Position numbers and translations under genes: made by a program. A model generated the notes under the pieces. The model saw only the letters and a program-made list of their open reading frames with translations, was not told the origin of the DNA and did not search any database. A stretch of DNA of 47,074 bases from Diplocarpon mali (lineage: Eukaryota > Ascomycota > Leotiomycetes > Helotiales > Drepanopezizaceae), in the NCBI GenBank assembly GCA_024741835.1, contig JAENRP010000339.1:1-47074 (forward strand), read 5' to 3'. Positions 1-11,503 of this stretch are shown here, in pieces. Every line of letters starts with the position of its first letter. The first letter of the stretch is position 1.

Positions 1-570
1 AGCCTTGCGTAGTCTTTCTAAGACCTATCTAATATATTATTAGTACTCTTCTTTAGTTTTTAAGAAGATTAAGATATTATTAATATATATAAAGTAGAAG
101 TCGTTTAAGTATTTTATTAAAATAGTATTAATATATTACTAGAAGGTAGCTAAGCTATTATATAATCTAAAGGAGAGTACTACTAGTTTAAAAGAGCTAT
201 ACCTTATCTTAAAAGCTACTTATATTATAAAGTCAAGGTCTATTAGGATGCAATAGAATGTATAGCAGATATTAAGCTTTATAAAGAATATTATATTCTT
301 AAGTCGGTCGAGGGTTTTTATAATTAAAGGGAAAGGGTATTAGTCTTTTTTAATAAGTCTATTTAACTCTTAGTAGTTAATGTAAAACCGTAAGCTACCT
401 TTGGGTTTCTTTATAAATAGGATAGGCGATAAGAAGGTAGCATTAGATAGTTATATAAATTCTTTCTTTAAATTATTTATAAGGTATTTCCTTATTTTCT
501 TAAGTTTAAGCTTACTTATTTTATATAAGTAGGCGATTTTTATTATTAATAGTAGTCCTTTAAACTTAAT
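1..570 (-). pseudogene. Reverse transcriptase domain of gypsy-D (broken)
   Basis: This is the remnant of the RNA-dependent DNA polymerase that copied the element RNA to cDNA in virus-like particles. On the minus strand I can read the family blocks in order: PILFIKKPKGSLRFYINYR (family consensus PILFVKKPDGSLRFCVDYR), then DRYPFPLI-type and FIKLNICY blocks, then the catalytic strand YINNILIF at about 63-86, then a block ending RQVLERLRKA at the window edge. The catalytic YxDD has become YINN, which fits RIP G-to-A change and would abolish activity. TAA and TAG codons interrupt the frame. The domain runs off the left edge, so only its first two thirds are present. Confidence 0.88.
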
Positions 571-1139
571 TTTATAATTAATTAGCTGCGATAGAGGTAG
601 TATATTTGTAGCGCTTTTAGAAAAGTATATAACTAAGTTATAAAGGAAAGGTAGTAACTTAGTATATAACTTATAAGCCTTTTAAGGTCTTAGAGTATTA
701 TATTCACTAAGCGCATTAGGTTCTTTCTCTTTTATTATATAAATTAAGGTTTAATCTATTCTTAAGTTTAGATAGCAAATGATAGTTTTATATTAAGTTA
801 GGATATAAGGGGTCCTCTTATCTCTTTTTTTAAAGAGATAATCCAGTTCTATAAGTATAATCGACCTAATCTTAGTATTAGTCTAATAGAGGCTAACTCT
901 AAAGGCTAGCCTTAAGATTATCGATATATCTATACTTATTAGTTAAAGGGTATTAATATTAAGTTCCTCTTTTTATTATTTATAATTAGCAAAGCGGATA
1001 TTAAAGTCTTATATTAGTATATCCTTAGACTTAGTTAAAGGGTCTTTAAAAGCTTTTAGTAATCTAAGGATGCTAGTTTTATTAAGCTATTGCTAGTCTT
1101 TCTAATTAGCATTCTATTAATCCAATTAATAAATATTAG

Positions 1140-1480
1140 GCTAATATAGCTTCTTCCTCTTGCAATTGATGATTATATCTTATTCGGCTAGCCACTTGCA
1201 ACTTAAGATTATATTATATAAGCCTAAGTCGGCGGTTAAGAAGAACTGTCCTTTAAAGTTGTATTTATCAATTGTAATATCTATTTATATACTCTGTCGA
1301 ATAGCCTCGCTAGGTTATTTATTAAATCCTTATAAGAGGATCGGTCTCTTAAAGTAGTAAGTTAGTAGCTTTAGCTATATAGTTAAGGAGGGGAGTATCT
1401 TACGATTGATAATTCCTAAGGCGTTAGCCCTATAGTCTATTAAGGCTATTAGGTTAATATAGCGCCCTTTTTAATAGAGT
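1140..1480 (-). pseudogene. Aspartic protease domain of gypsy-D (broken)
   Basis: On the minus strand the segment reads like the C-terminal half of a Gypsy retropepsin: a stretch similar to AIRQSI-IDITIDKYNFKG, followed by NIILSCKWLAEYDIIINCKR. This matches the conserved xxILGxxWLxxxxPxIxWK region that ends these proteases. The enzyme would have cut the Gag-Pol polyprotein. It lies between the gag zinc knuckle (1680-1721) and the reverse transcriptase, as expected. The active-site DSG/DTG could not be placed with confidence in the mutated sequence upstream. Confidence 0.65.
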
Positions 1481-1639
1481 TAGTATTAAGTTATAAATTG
1501 CTAGCCTCTAATTAGCTTAGATAGGTCGACCGATTCCTAGTATTAGTTGCGCTTTAAGAGTGATACCTAAAATCCTAAAGCGATTCGTTTCCTAATTCCT
1601 TTATATTATCTATTATTTTAGTGTTATTCTTTAGTTTAT

Positions 1640-3100
1640 TGCAGCCTTTCTTTATTAGTATAATCTTATATTATTTAAAGTAGTCTTAGCTATAGTACCC
1701 TTTTTATCTATACTTATAGTAAGTATTATTAGACTTTAGGATTTAGTTATAAAGGGCGCATTTATTATCTTTAAGTACTAAAGGTCTAAGGGTAGTACTC
1801 AATTCCTTTTAAAGACGACTTAGGGCTTATTTATAGTATATAGGTCCTATTTATTAAGAGGTAGAAGAGGGCCGGTTGGAAGTTTTAACCTAATACTTAT
1901 TTCAATTAGAGTATTATAGTAAAAGGTAGAGTTATCAGTTCTCCTCGTTTATAAACCATTCGGCTAAGTCTCTAGGGTAGTCGAACTTCCGATTAAAGAG
2001 TTGCTTTAGTAAAGACACTTTTACCTTATCCTAAAGCACCTTATATTAGTTGTTAGTTGACTTCTTTAGTTCAAAAGCTAGTCTACAAAAGTCGGCCTAA
2101 AAGGCTATAAAAGAGGTATTTCCTTATTTAAGCTTTATTTAATCGTCTTTAGCTATCTATTACTTTATTTCTTTACTAACTCTATAAGCCCTTTATAAGA
2201 TTTGGAATAGCTATGCAGCTATCTCGATTTATTTAATAGATCCTTTTATAAGCCGATCTTAGATTAAGCTTTAAGCGTCCCTTATTATTAAATTAATAGC
2301 ATATACTAAGGTAATTAATTTATTAAGGAACTCTATATAATTGACCTTTATCTTCTACTATATATTAAAGATCTAGTCCTTAACCTTTATATCTCCTATA
2401 CTTAAAAAGGGGTTTAGATCTTTGATTTTTATTAAGTAGACCTAGCAATTAAGTTTAAGGGTTCAACTCTATCCTTTAAAGTTAAGGGTATTAAAGTAGG
2501 GTTCCCTTTTAATAGGCTATCTAAACTAGGCGGTAGGAAGATCTCTATAGGGATTTTCGAAGAGAGGTCAGCTTTATAAAGTAGGAGTAGCCGGCTAGCT
2601 AGCTAAGTTCGTATATTATTATTCTTCTATTAAGTTCTTCTAATATGCGCTAGTCTCTTAGGTTATTTTAAGCTCTTCTTATAGCTGCGCAGTTATAGGT
2701 ACGGTCGCTTCCTTTATTCTTTAAATATAATTATAAAAACTCTAAACTATTGAATCTTATTATTTAATATATTAGTAGTAGTATTCTATCAAATGTTCCT
2801 TTATTACTAATTGATCCTTATATATAGTAGATCTTTTGCCCGCTTTAGTTTGGAATCCTAGTAATATAAAGAAGTCGTCTCTCTTAGCCTCTATATTAGT
2901 ATAGGAGATAGGTCGGATTAAGGCTTCTTATTTAAAAGAGGTTAATATATCTTTTATATTATATAAAGTTCGTTTTAAAAAGGGGGCTGGTCGAAGCTTA
3001 CTAGTAGAGTCGGCTAGTATAGGGGATTCGTCTTCCGCAGGGTTTTAAAGGGTATCCTTTCTAATTGAGAGGTTGCTTAACTTAAGAGGTGCTAGCGTTA
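1640..3100 (-). pseudogene. Gag remnant of gypsy-D with a destroyed CCHC zinc knuckle
   Basis: Gag forms the particle shell and binds the element RNA. On the minus strand, 1900-2560 contains Retrotrans_gag-like helices (for example LKKSTNN, then DKVKVSLLKQLF, then LAEWFINEE). At 1680-1721 the frame reads Y-x2-Y-x4-Y-x4-Y, exactly the spacing of a CX2CX4HX4C nucleocapsid knuckle with all four metal ligands turned into Tyr. RIP changes TGY (Cys) and CAY (His) to TAY (Tyr), so this is a textbook RIP scar. The N-terminal limit is uncertain. Confidence 0.72.
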
Positions 3101-3479
3101 TTATCTTAAGGTTGATTCTCTTAAAGTAAGAGGTCCTTATATAACGTTTTCGTCCTATTAAGGGCTATGGTTAGGAAATGCCTTAACTTATAGATTCTAC
3201 AATTTCTTTTAAAGTCAGCTAAGAGCTACTGACTATTAATAGTTATTCTAGCTAAGTCTACTAGCTCTTCTTTTAATTCTTAAGTTTAAAAAGGGACCGA
3301 ATATCAAGGCCGTTCTTTAAGTTACTTCTACGTATTATAAGAGTCGGTTAGAAGAAGGGTCTTTAAAAGGGTACTAGTCCTCTGCTAGGTATATTATATC
3401 GCCTTATAAGGCCGGAGGGAGTATAAGCTTTAAATTATATAATAGTAAAAGCAAAGTATAAGTCAATAAAGTCATTAAG

Positions 3480-3741
3480 ATTAAGGCTGCTAAATCGTAT
3501 AGAATTCAAAGCTAAGGAGTATATATAAAGTAAGAAGCCTTCCTCTTAATATGCTCTCCTTAGCCTACGACTTTTAGAAGTCGATTTCTACTAATAAGTC
3601 ATATTCTATCTATTAAAGGAAAGGTATAGTAAAGGTGCAGCGTATCTATTATATCAGTCTGTTTCGCCTCTATTTATACTACTGTCTGCTCTAATAGTTC
3701 TTATGCTTCTATCACGACCATATTACAACCGTGCCGTGACA
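3480..3741 (-). repeat. 5' LTR of gypsy-D (inner end uncertain)
   Basis: On the minus strand the LTR starts at 3741 with TGTCACGGCACGG, directly after copia-A LTR sequence. A TATA-like box follows about 65 bp downstream. The LTR carries the promoter and R region of the element. I could not fix its 3' end, because the expected terminal inverted repeat and primer-binding site are blurred by RIP; the limit given is a guess. Confidence 0.6.
3671..3678 (-). promoter_or_regulatory. TATA box in the gypsy-D LTR
   Basis: TATAAATA on the minus strand, 60-70 bp inside the LTR start, is followed by a GAGGCGAAAC stretch. This is the usual place for the LTR promoter, and it survives while the surrounding coding DNA is ruined. 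Confidence 0.55.
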
Positions 3742-3804
3742 ACTTAGCAGAGTCATATAAAGGGTCTTTAGAATAAGTGGAGACTCCGCCTATTCTGTAT
3801 AATA
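3742..3804 (-). repeat. Truncated 3' LTR of copia-A
   Basis: From 3804 downward on the minus strand this matches the first 63 bp of the 5' LTR at 11198. Differences are nearly all C/T or G/A (for example TGTCGTGCAG versus TATTATACAG). The match stops where TGTCACGG of gypsy-D begins. Confidence 0.88.
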
Positions 3805-3814
3805 TACCCCTTAG
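3805..3814 (-). other. Polypurine tract of copia-A
   Basis: The minus strand reads CTAAGGGGTA directly before the 3' LTR. This is the expected plus-strand DNA priming site. Confidence 0.6.
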
Positions 3815-5250
3815 TTAGGCGATGCTCCTAGAATCGCTTAGCTATATAGATAAAATAAAAGAAAGAATAGCAGTTATAAAGAAAAGAGGCTCTATCTTAT
3901 ATACTGCCTCTTTAAAGGTCGTTCCTTTTAGAATAAGAAGGGTTGCTATAGGCAATAAGTGCGCTTAAGAATCTTCGCGATTTTATACTAGTGCTCTATT
4001 AGGCTTCTTATAGAGTATTTCTATCGCAGAGGTTCTCCTTCCCTTCTTTTAAAAATAACCCTCCTTTATTATTCAAAATATCGTCTTTATATTAATAATT
4101 TTAAATATAAAAGGAACTCCTGCTTATTATAGCCCTAGCCGCCCTTATAAAGTAAGACCCTTGGAGTCCTTATACCCTGTGTTATATTAACTTTGCGCTA
4201 AGTCGCTAGCGCTCCCTTAAGAGCTGTAACCTTAGCGCGCTCGTCCTAGCGCCTGCTAGGCAATAAGCCGCTGCTACTATCGCCCCTGCTGCTACTACCG
4301 CCCCTGCTGCCGCCGCTACCTAAGAGCCCCGCCCTTACTACGCGCTATATACCTAAGCCTATAATAGAGTGCAATAATGCGTGCGTGCGTTATATTATAT
4401 ATAAGAGTACTAGCAATCTCAATTATTAGTACTTTAATAGCACCTTTAGTATATATTACATTTATTATATAGTGCTAAGCAATAGCTGCTAATAGGCCAG
4501 CGGACCTCTCCTTACCTCTTAAGAGGCTATTATATTAGCCTACGCCTGTAGTACCTTTAAAGAAGAGGTAGTATTACTACTTAATATAGTAAAGGGTGCG
4601 CTTTAAAGCTTTTATAGTACGTCTTATTAAGTCTTATTAAGTTCTAGGCTAATTTTAAAAGATAGGAGCGATTAGACCCTAGTGCTAAAAGGGCTTGCTA
4701 CTTTTGTAAGTAGTGGTGCTACTGCCTCTTTTGCTCTTAGCATCCTATTTGCGTTTGCTCCCGGCCTATCCTTTGCCGCCCTATTCCCTCTACTTGCCGC
4801 TGCTGCTACTCTTATCCCCTTTGCCTCTGCTATTGCAGCCGCTGCTATAGTCTCCCCCTTTATCTCCCTAGCCCTTGCCTTCGCTACGCCTATCCTCACT
4901 CCTGCTGCCCTTGCCCCTGCTGCCCTTATCGCCGCACCCCCTACTATCGCCCCTGCTATTACTAGTATATTTGCTAGCAGGCCTCTGGCCAAGGGAGTAT
5001 TAATAGGCCTCTTTTAAGAGGAGATCTATATAGAGCTTATAACTATAGCATCTTAGCTTTTGGCCTTAGCTAAGAGAATCTAAGAGAGGGTCGCGCCTTA
5101 TAATAGCAGCTTAAGAATATTACCTATTTTATATTTTAAAAAAGGAAAAGCTTTTATAGTACGCTTTATAAGAGAAAACAAATAAATATAACTATAAGAG
5201 AGTAAGAGCTTATAAGTATAAGTCTTTTAATAATAAGTAACTATTTACTA
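3815..5250 (-). other. Extra 3' tail of copia-A with two GC-rich low-complexity blocks
   Basis: Copia elements normally end soon after RNase H, but here 1.4 kb separates the last RNase H motif from the 3' LTR. Two blocks, about 4190-4335 and 4690-4995, are rich in GC and in trinucleotides of the GCT/GCC/CTG type. They keep many TpG dinucleotides that RIP removed elsewhere. One minus-strand frame of the second block is Gln/Arg-rich (CAG, CAA and CGG codons, with TAG where CAG would be expected). That suggests a former polyglutamine-like coding stretch. Overlapping ORFs on both strands (4672-4992 minus and 4682-5017 plus, Ala-rich) arise simply from this composition. Function unknown; it could be a captured sequence or an extra element ORF. 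Confidence 0.5.
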
Positions 5251-8200
5251 ATAAGTATAAGTTGCTAAATAATTATTTAAAAGCTTTAAAGGTTTAATAA
5301 ACGAATAAAGCTTTTAAACTTCTAATAGTCTAGGTTCTTAATAAGCCTATTTACGTATATCTCCTTAGTAAGGAGGTAGATTATTTAAAAGCTTCCTCTT
5401 TAATACTCTTAGCAGATCTATATATTATTGATTTCGATATATCAAAGGCTTATCTTAATCTTCTTATTCTTTATAATAATTAGCTAAATTATCTATTAAT
5501 TATTATAATATATATTCTATTTAAAAAGGGAGTCTATGCGAATCTCCTTAAAGAAGCATTTTATAACTATTATCTCCTTTATAATAGAAACCATACTATA
5601 GAGTTCTACTTTAATAAAGGAGAGCGTGATAGTCGCTTGGCGATTCGCTTTTTAAATAATCAGTCCTTTAAATAAGAAGAAGATATATCTTTAAGAGGAT
5701 CTATAGGTCTCTTGGTCATCTTTAAAAGAAGCATTTAAAGATGCGATCAATTGGTATTCCTTAGCCTTAAAGCTATAGACAATTCTTAAAAAGTGCGTAT
5801 TATATAGGTATTAAAGCGTCTAGTCCGCGGCTAAAAGGTGCTTAGAGCTTAGATTAATTAAGAAGAAAGACAATTAAAAGGCTATAAATATAATATCTAA
5901 GCGTATTATAATTATTATATAAAGAATAGAGCCTATTTTCTCTTAGTATTCCTTTACCTTTTCTAAGGAAGCTTGCCTTAAGTTCTTAATAAACTCCTTC
6001 TTTAGTAGTAGAGTACTAGGCACTCTCCTTATATTAGTTCTAAACTTTTAAGCGATCTTCTTAATATAAGTATTATAAATTAAAGAGATCCTCTTTGCCT
6101 TCCTATCTTAAATAATCCTTACTTTAAGGAACTAGGAGATATCTCCTATAATAGTAAGCTTATATGCCCTCTTTAGGTCTTCAATTAGATAAGTCGCCCG
6201 ATCTAGGTTAAAGGCCTTATATAACACTTAAATATCATTAATATAAAATGCTATAAAGATTATACGATCCTTTATTATAAAAATACAAGGATTCTCGCCT
6301 AGTAGCTTAAGTTAAAGGCCTTTAAGCGTTCTTGCGAAGTTCCTATACTATAGTGCTAAAGAGTCTTTTAGCCTATAGAGCGCGCAGTCCAGTTCTACTA
6401 CTATACTAAGGCGCTTAAAGCCATTTAGTAAGAAGCATTTGACTAAAGCACTCCTTAGGTCTCTAAAAGCATTAATAAATGTATTAATAATATTAAACTA
6501 CTTTACTTTTATATTAAAGTATGCGGTAAGCGCTATTAGTACTTTAAAAGACCTTGCTATAAGCGTAGTTGCGTAGGTTAAGAAAATTGAAGCTTTATCT
6601 TAAAGATCCCTTTATATAACTAGCTATAATTGGCACTTTAAAAGCTTACTAAAGCTATTGACCTTATAAGTAAAAACCTATTTTAATAGTATCAGCGGAG
6701 GCTTTAAGTAGTCCCTTTATACAATTCTCTAGCAACTCTGAGATTCTAGATTCCTAATCTCCTAGTGCCTTCTTTCCTTAAATCATTTGCCAAAAGAGTG
6801 CTTCTTTAAGTCCAGTCATCCTTTCGAAGGCTTTAATAGAGAGCCTTAGTACTATAGGTAATTAAGAGACTGCGCTCTATCCTTTGCCCGACTATTAACT
6901 ATAGCTTTAATAATTATATAAACTATCAAATGGTCCTTCCTATCCTTTCTTATTTATTCGTTTGCTTAAAAGGTTAATATAAACTCTTGCGTATATAAAG
7001 AGCAAGGTAAATTAATATTACTTTAAGAGAGTATATACTTTAAAGCAGTAATATACACTTTTAAAGTCTCTTATTACTTAATACTTAAGCGTCTTATCCT
7101 CTTTTGCTTAAGAAGGAGTTCCTTTTTACGCTTTTCTCTATAAGTCTCCTTTTCCATTTTTATTATTACTAAAGGTTCCTCTAGGAGTTTAGGTAGCTTT
7201 ATCTCTTAAGCCTATAGTCTTTAAGCTAGTATTATAACTTAAGGTATTATATTATTAAGGCCCGCTCCTCTTACTAGGTTGCTTCTTATAAGACTGTTAA
7301 AGCTCTTTCTAAATCTTAGTAGTAGTGCTTCTAGCCTTCTACTAAAGTTTACTAAGGCCTGCCTTTATAATTGAAGACTCTATCTTAAAGCCCTTAAGCC
7401 ATCTCTATTCTTATATAGAATAGTAGCTAAAGATCTGCCGATTGTCCTATAGAACTTATCTTTAAAGACTCCTTTAGAATTATTTATAGTTCCTTTTTTA
7501 ATAGGGCTTTTATAAGAAATCATTACCCTTAAGCTCTAATCGCTATTTGCCTTCTTAAAGACTAGCGAAGTGGCTTCTAATTCGTTTGCTTTTACCTTTG
7601 AGTTTTTAAGCAAGTCTCTTAAAGAATTTAGATTTAAGTTAAGGCCTTTTATATCATTAGTTAAAGGTTATAGAGTAGCATTAGTCTATAATATAGGCTC
7701 TTCCTATATAGTAGCTTCTTCTGCAGCGATTGCGTTCGGCCCTACGATAAGCTCCGATTCTTTGAAAATGCCTTTGAATTTAGCGTCCTAAGCTCCCTCT
7801 CCCTCTTTAATTAATTAGAGGGTTGTCTTAAGTTCCTAATGCGATATAAGGTTTGCATACTTAGCTTTTGGACTATAGAAGAGAGACTTATCGAATTCGA
7901 TATTATAAGTTGTTATTACTTACTAAAGTATAAGAACCTAGATTTTATAAACATTAAAGGTAATATATCTAATTAAGTAACTTAAGTGCCCTTATAGTTC
8001 AATTTTAAAGGTTCGGTAGTCCCTTCTTACCTCCCTCTTTTTAATTAAAGGGTATACGCAAGCGCTATATATATAAATATGACTTTAGTTAGGCTTTAAG
8101 CTTACTATCATCTACTTAATAAATAGCGGCTTATAAAATCGAAAATACTACTTAAACTAACTATAAAAAGCCTCGCTTAATAAGATCATCTTCTTTTTAG

Positions 8201-9600
8201 TAAGTAGGGAAATATTATAAAGGTATATAGCAGCCTTTATAACCTCTGGCTAAAGGCTTATTAAAAGCCTGGCGTAGATCCTTATTTTAATAAAGCGTTT
8301 AATCAACTCCCTTCCTACTTATTCTGCGCCTCTATTAGGTTGGTATATATAAATAGGAGTAAGCTTTAAATCGATTCCCTCCTCTTTTACCTATCTTTAG
8401 TACTTTATAAGAGAGTCTTCCTTTAAGGAGATTACTAAAGTATTATTATCTTACCTAATCTTGCAAATAGAAAGCCTATATTAGTATCTCACTTATACTT
8501 TAAAGGCCTAGAGGACCTTTATAATTATATCTCTACCCTTCGATCTTAATAGGAATGTCTAAAGTATATTACTATACTTATCCTTAATTAAAAGAACTTA
8601 TAAGCAATTATTATATAAGTTGTTTAAAAAGTTAAAGAGATCCTAGGAGATCTTAAAGAAGGGCCTTAAAGATCGGTTTTTAAAGGTAGTATAAGAAATA
8701 ACTTGCTTAGCAGACGCTATTACGCATATAGGGCATTCTAGCCTTTGTATTCCTTTGATCTCTACTCCTTTAGCGTACTTGACTAGCGCTTAGAGAGCCT
8801 TTGCGCCTAGGTAACTAGCGCAAAGGTGCTATATATACACATTATTATCCTGCACCTTAGTAGGCGTATAGCTAAACTAGAACCTATTATAAAGCGTCGT
8901 CTTAGCTATAAGGAATGCTATTAAAGTAGAGAAGTTATATTAAAGTATATTTAAAAGATCTAAATAGTTAATAGGCTTATATTTAAAGAAAATGAGATTA
9001 TAGTAATACTTTAACTAAGCTCGCTTTATAGAATCTCTAATGCTCTTAAAGCGCAAAGTAAAGTCTACTTTAAAGTATTAAAAACCCTTATCCGCAAGGA
9101 GCCTCTTTAAGATAATATTAGTAGTAAACTCCTTTATAATAGTAATATTGCGTAGCATTATTCTTATAAGAGAGCTATTATACTATAGAAGAGAGTCTAC
9201 TATATATCTATTACCTCTCCTAATGATTAGGAGTCTTAAGGTACCTGCTTTAATATATTATTATAAGTCGCTAAAAGGCTTAAAGGTACTTGCGATAAGT
9301 AAATCCTTTGAATTAATAATATAAGTAACTGCGCAATTATTAAAGAGCGTGCTTAAGGAGAGCAGGTGGCATTTTAGCTTAAAGAGGTAGTAGATATTAA
9401 ACGATTCTTTAAAAGCATTAAAGGTAAAGGGATCTATTACTATAAAGACTAGTAAGTTCTTCCTTTTATTACCTAAACCATCCTCCTTAAAGGCTAAAGC
9501 CTTTCCTTTGAAATTGTCAATTGCTATTACTATAATATCATTCTCCTTAAGCTATGCTTAAAGACCCTTGAACTAGTCTCTTGCGTTTAATGCCTTTTGT
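5250..9600 (-). pseudogene. Copia-A pol: integrase, reverse transcriptase, RNase H (broken)
   Basis: Minus-strand landmarks, N to C. The GAG-pre-integrase zinc domain at 8690-8880 includes the block ECPICVIASAK (family CPxCxxAK). The integrase core around 8170-8390 has a PIYIYQPNRGAE-like block, matching the family PYTPQQNGVAER segment, then LISLQPEVIKAAIYLYN. Reverse transcriptase at about 5800-6900 has CALYRLKDSLAL-stop-YRNF and then FIAFYINDI (family ALYGLKQSPRAWY and YVDDI). RNase H at 5560-5730 has DQETYRSS and RQATITLS. The invariant Trp of the RAWY motif is TAG and the catalytic Asp is Asn, so the gene is dead. The plus-strand ORF at 7570-7791 is a chance opening. Confidence 0.88.
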
Positions 9601-10960
9601 ATTTGTAAGACCTCCTTTTATAAAGGAAGAACCTTTATCTTTTCCTTACGCCTATCTATAGTATATAAAAGTTTCTAATAGTCCTAGGGCTTCTAATAGT
9701 GATTTTTAGAGCCTTTATAAGGGCACTTAGGCATAATCTCCCTTTTAGAGCTTATAGAGCGATTTTAAGAGCTGCTCGCTAAAGCCTGCAAAGGGGTTTC
9801 GGCATTTAAGAGAGACTCTTAAGTAGTAAAAACTGCTAGCCTTTTATTATTAATTGCTCTATTAGATTTAATGCCTGCTAAGGCGCAGCTTAGCTGCATT
9901 AGGTTATGCTTATATAGGATTCCTATCTACTTATTAATGATTATTTCCTCCTTTAAGCAAGTCGCCTAACTTAAATTAATCTTTATTATAATTAAGTTTA
10001 AAAAGTCAGTTACTCTTAGTCTCTCTTTAATCTTAGGAAGACTATATTACTTTACTAAGCGGTACGCTTCCTGCTACTCCTAGATCTATTGCTAAGTATT
10101 AGTTCTCTTAGTCTTGCCTTAGCATAATACGTCGTAGTATTAGAGCCTTATCTAAGACTAAATAGCCTTATTAGAAGGCGCAATATCACACTTTAAAATA
10201 GATATTAGGCCTTAGAGTAAGAGTTACTAGTTTACTAAATTAGCATATAGGTTATTAGCAGTAGTTCTACTTATAGGAGTATCTTTATTAGGTATTAAGG
10301 AAAAGAGCTTCTTAGCTTAGATTTATACTTAAGCTATTGCAGAAGCTAAAAGCGTTCTATCGACGGTCTTAAAGACCTATTTTAGTAGTAGCTTATAGTA
10401 TTTGTATTAGGTCTTTTAAGTCTTTTTATATATAAGGTGCTCCTTTATTAGGATTTTATATTCATCCTTAATATCCTTATAAAAGGCCTATAGAAGAGGA
10501 GCTTTTAATAGATCTCCTAAGGGAAAGCGGGCGTAAATCTATTCGGATAGAGTCGCTGTATACTCTTTACATAACCTTACGTATACTATACAAAGGTTGG
10601 CCGTTTCCAATTCCTTAAGCTCTTATATAAAGGGAGCTTAAGGCTTAGTCTCTATAATTGACTTGAATAAGAGTCTCAGATCGGCAAAAATGGTAATATT
10701 ATAGAGCTTAATAAAGAATATATATTTACTAAACTACTTTACCTAAGAGGCAGAGATATTAAGGCAAGGCTCAGAGATGCTTAAAGAGTCAGATATATTA
10801 AATAGAGTCTAGTGAAAAAGGTTAAGTATATAAATAGAGTTTGCAAATAAGATTCGATTAGAAAATGGAGATTTATTAATTAAAAATAAAGGTCCTTTAA
10901 GTTATTATAAATATTCAAAAAGTCGGTTAAGAGCTTAAAGGGCCCTTTAGCCAGTTATAT
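9600..10960 (-). pseudogene. Copia-A gag with zinc knuckle remnant (broken)
   Basis: On the minus strand near 9700 the frame reads CPKCPYKGSKNHY, a recognisable zinc-knuckle-like C-x2-C then H pattern at the Gag C-terminus. The upstream 1.2 kb, between the primer site and this motif, is where the Gag shell domain belongs, but I can read only scattered pieces. TAA/TAG codons are frequent. Assignment rests mainly on position and the knuckle. Confidence 0.6.
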
Positions 10961-10990
10961 ATAAAGAGAAAGCATATTAAAGTGCTTATA

Positions 10991-11001
10991 GGGCTTATAA
11001 C
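10991..11001 (-). other. Primer-binding site of copia-A, half-tRNA(iMet) type
   Basis: The minus strand reads GTTATAAGCCC immediately after the 5' LTR. Allowing one RIP change it is complementary to the anticodon-loop half of initiator tRNA-Met (GGGCTCATAAC). Half-tRNA priming is known for Drosophila copia and some fungal Copia elements. The copia-B copies show the same core (22679-22690). Confidence 0.55.
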
Positions 11002-11198
11002 TATAGTGCGGTTAGCTAGAGGGCCTTTATTAGGTCGCTTAAGAGGCTCGCAGAAGTAGGAGAAGATAATTGATTATATTATTATTTAGTGTATATATAA
11101 TAAGGAGACTTCGGAAAGAAAAGGGAGAGTCTATGACTCAGCAGAATCACGTGGAGGGTCTCCAGAATAAGTGGAGACTCCGCCCATTCTGCACGACA
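11002..11198 (-). repeat. 5' LTR of copia-A
   Basis: The 197-bp LTR begins TGTCGTGC at 11198 and ends GCACTATA (from GCACTACA) at 11002, giving near-matching terminal inverted repeats. It is much less RIP-mutated in its first 90 bp than the 3' LTR copy. That stretch folds: GTCTCCA (11158-11164) pairs with TGGAGAC (11172-11178), and GCAGAAT (11141-11147) with ATTCTGC (11186-11192). A TATATATA stretch follows near 11092-11100, a likely promoter. Confidence 0.8.
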
Positions 11199-11503
11199 AC
11201 TTCCCTTTTCTAATCATAAGCTTAAGAGCAACTGACGTTTTAATTAGTAGGAAGTTCCTAGAGTACTATGACCTTAAATAGTCCTACGGAAGGGGGAAAA
11301 ACAGTATCTCTTAGCTTAAGGATATGCCTATTATCCCTTACTTTAATTAACGCGTACTAATCGATCTCTTATAGCTAATAAAACCCTTAATAGCTTAATA
11401 AGACGTCGATCGTTAAGCAGCTATAATAGATGCTAAGGATAAAGACCTGAGAATGGCCTAAGCCTAGCTCTTAGTGCTAGTAAGTAATAACGCCTCGAAT
11501 TCT

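Larger units (their letters stand above)
1..3741 (-). mobile_element. Gypsy-D: 5' part of a Ty3/Gypsy LTR retrotransposon
   Basis: Read on the minus strand, the order is LTR (from 3741 downward), gag with zinc knuckle, aspartic protease and reverse transcriptase, so this is the 5' half of a Gypsy element whose RNase H, integrase and 3' LTR lie outside the window. It begins exactly where the 3' LTR of copia-A stops matching that element's 5' LTR, so it inserted into copia-A. It is heavily RIP-mutated, and no intact frame remains. The ORF at 1160-1357 on the plus strand is a chance opening opposite the protease. Confidence 0.9.
3742..11198 (-). mobile_element. Copia-A: Ty1/Copia LTR retrotransposon, 3' LTR cut by gypsy-D
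   Basis: The minus-strand order is 5' LTR (11198 to 11002), tRNA-half primer site, gag, integrase, reverse transcriptase, RNase H, an unusual 1.4-kb tail, polypurine tract and 3' LTR. Integrase before reverse transcriptase defines Copia. The 3' LTR is only 63 bp long because gypsy-D sits in it. The 5' LTR abuts the protease of gypsy-A at 11199, so copia-A inserted into gypsy-A. Internal length is about 7.2 kb, longer than the usual 4-5 kb, owing to the tail. All coding frames are RIP-broken. Confidence 0.9.

Noticed and set aside
4672..5017. Two overlapping Ala-rich ORFs on opposite strands as genes
   Set aside because: Both follow from a GC-rich trinucleotide block. The more plausible former coding frame is a third one, Gln/Arg-rich and broken by TAG.
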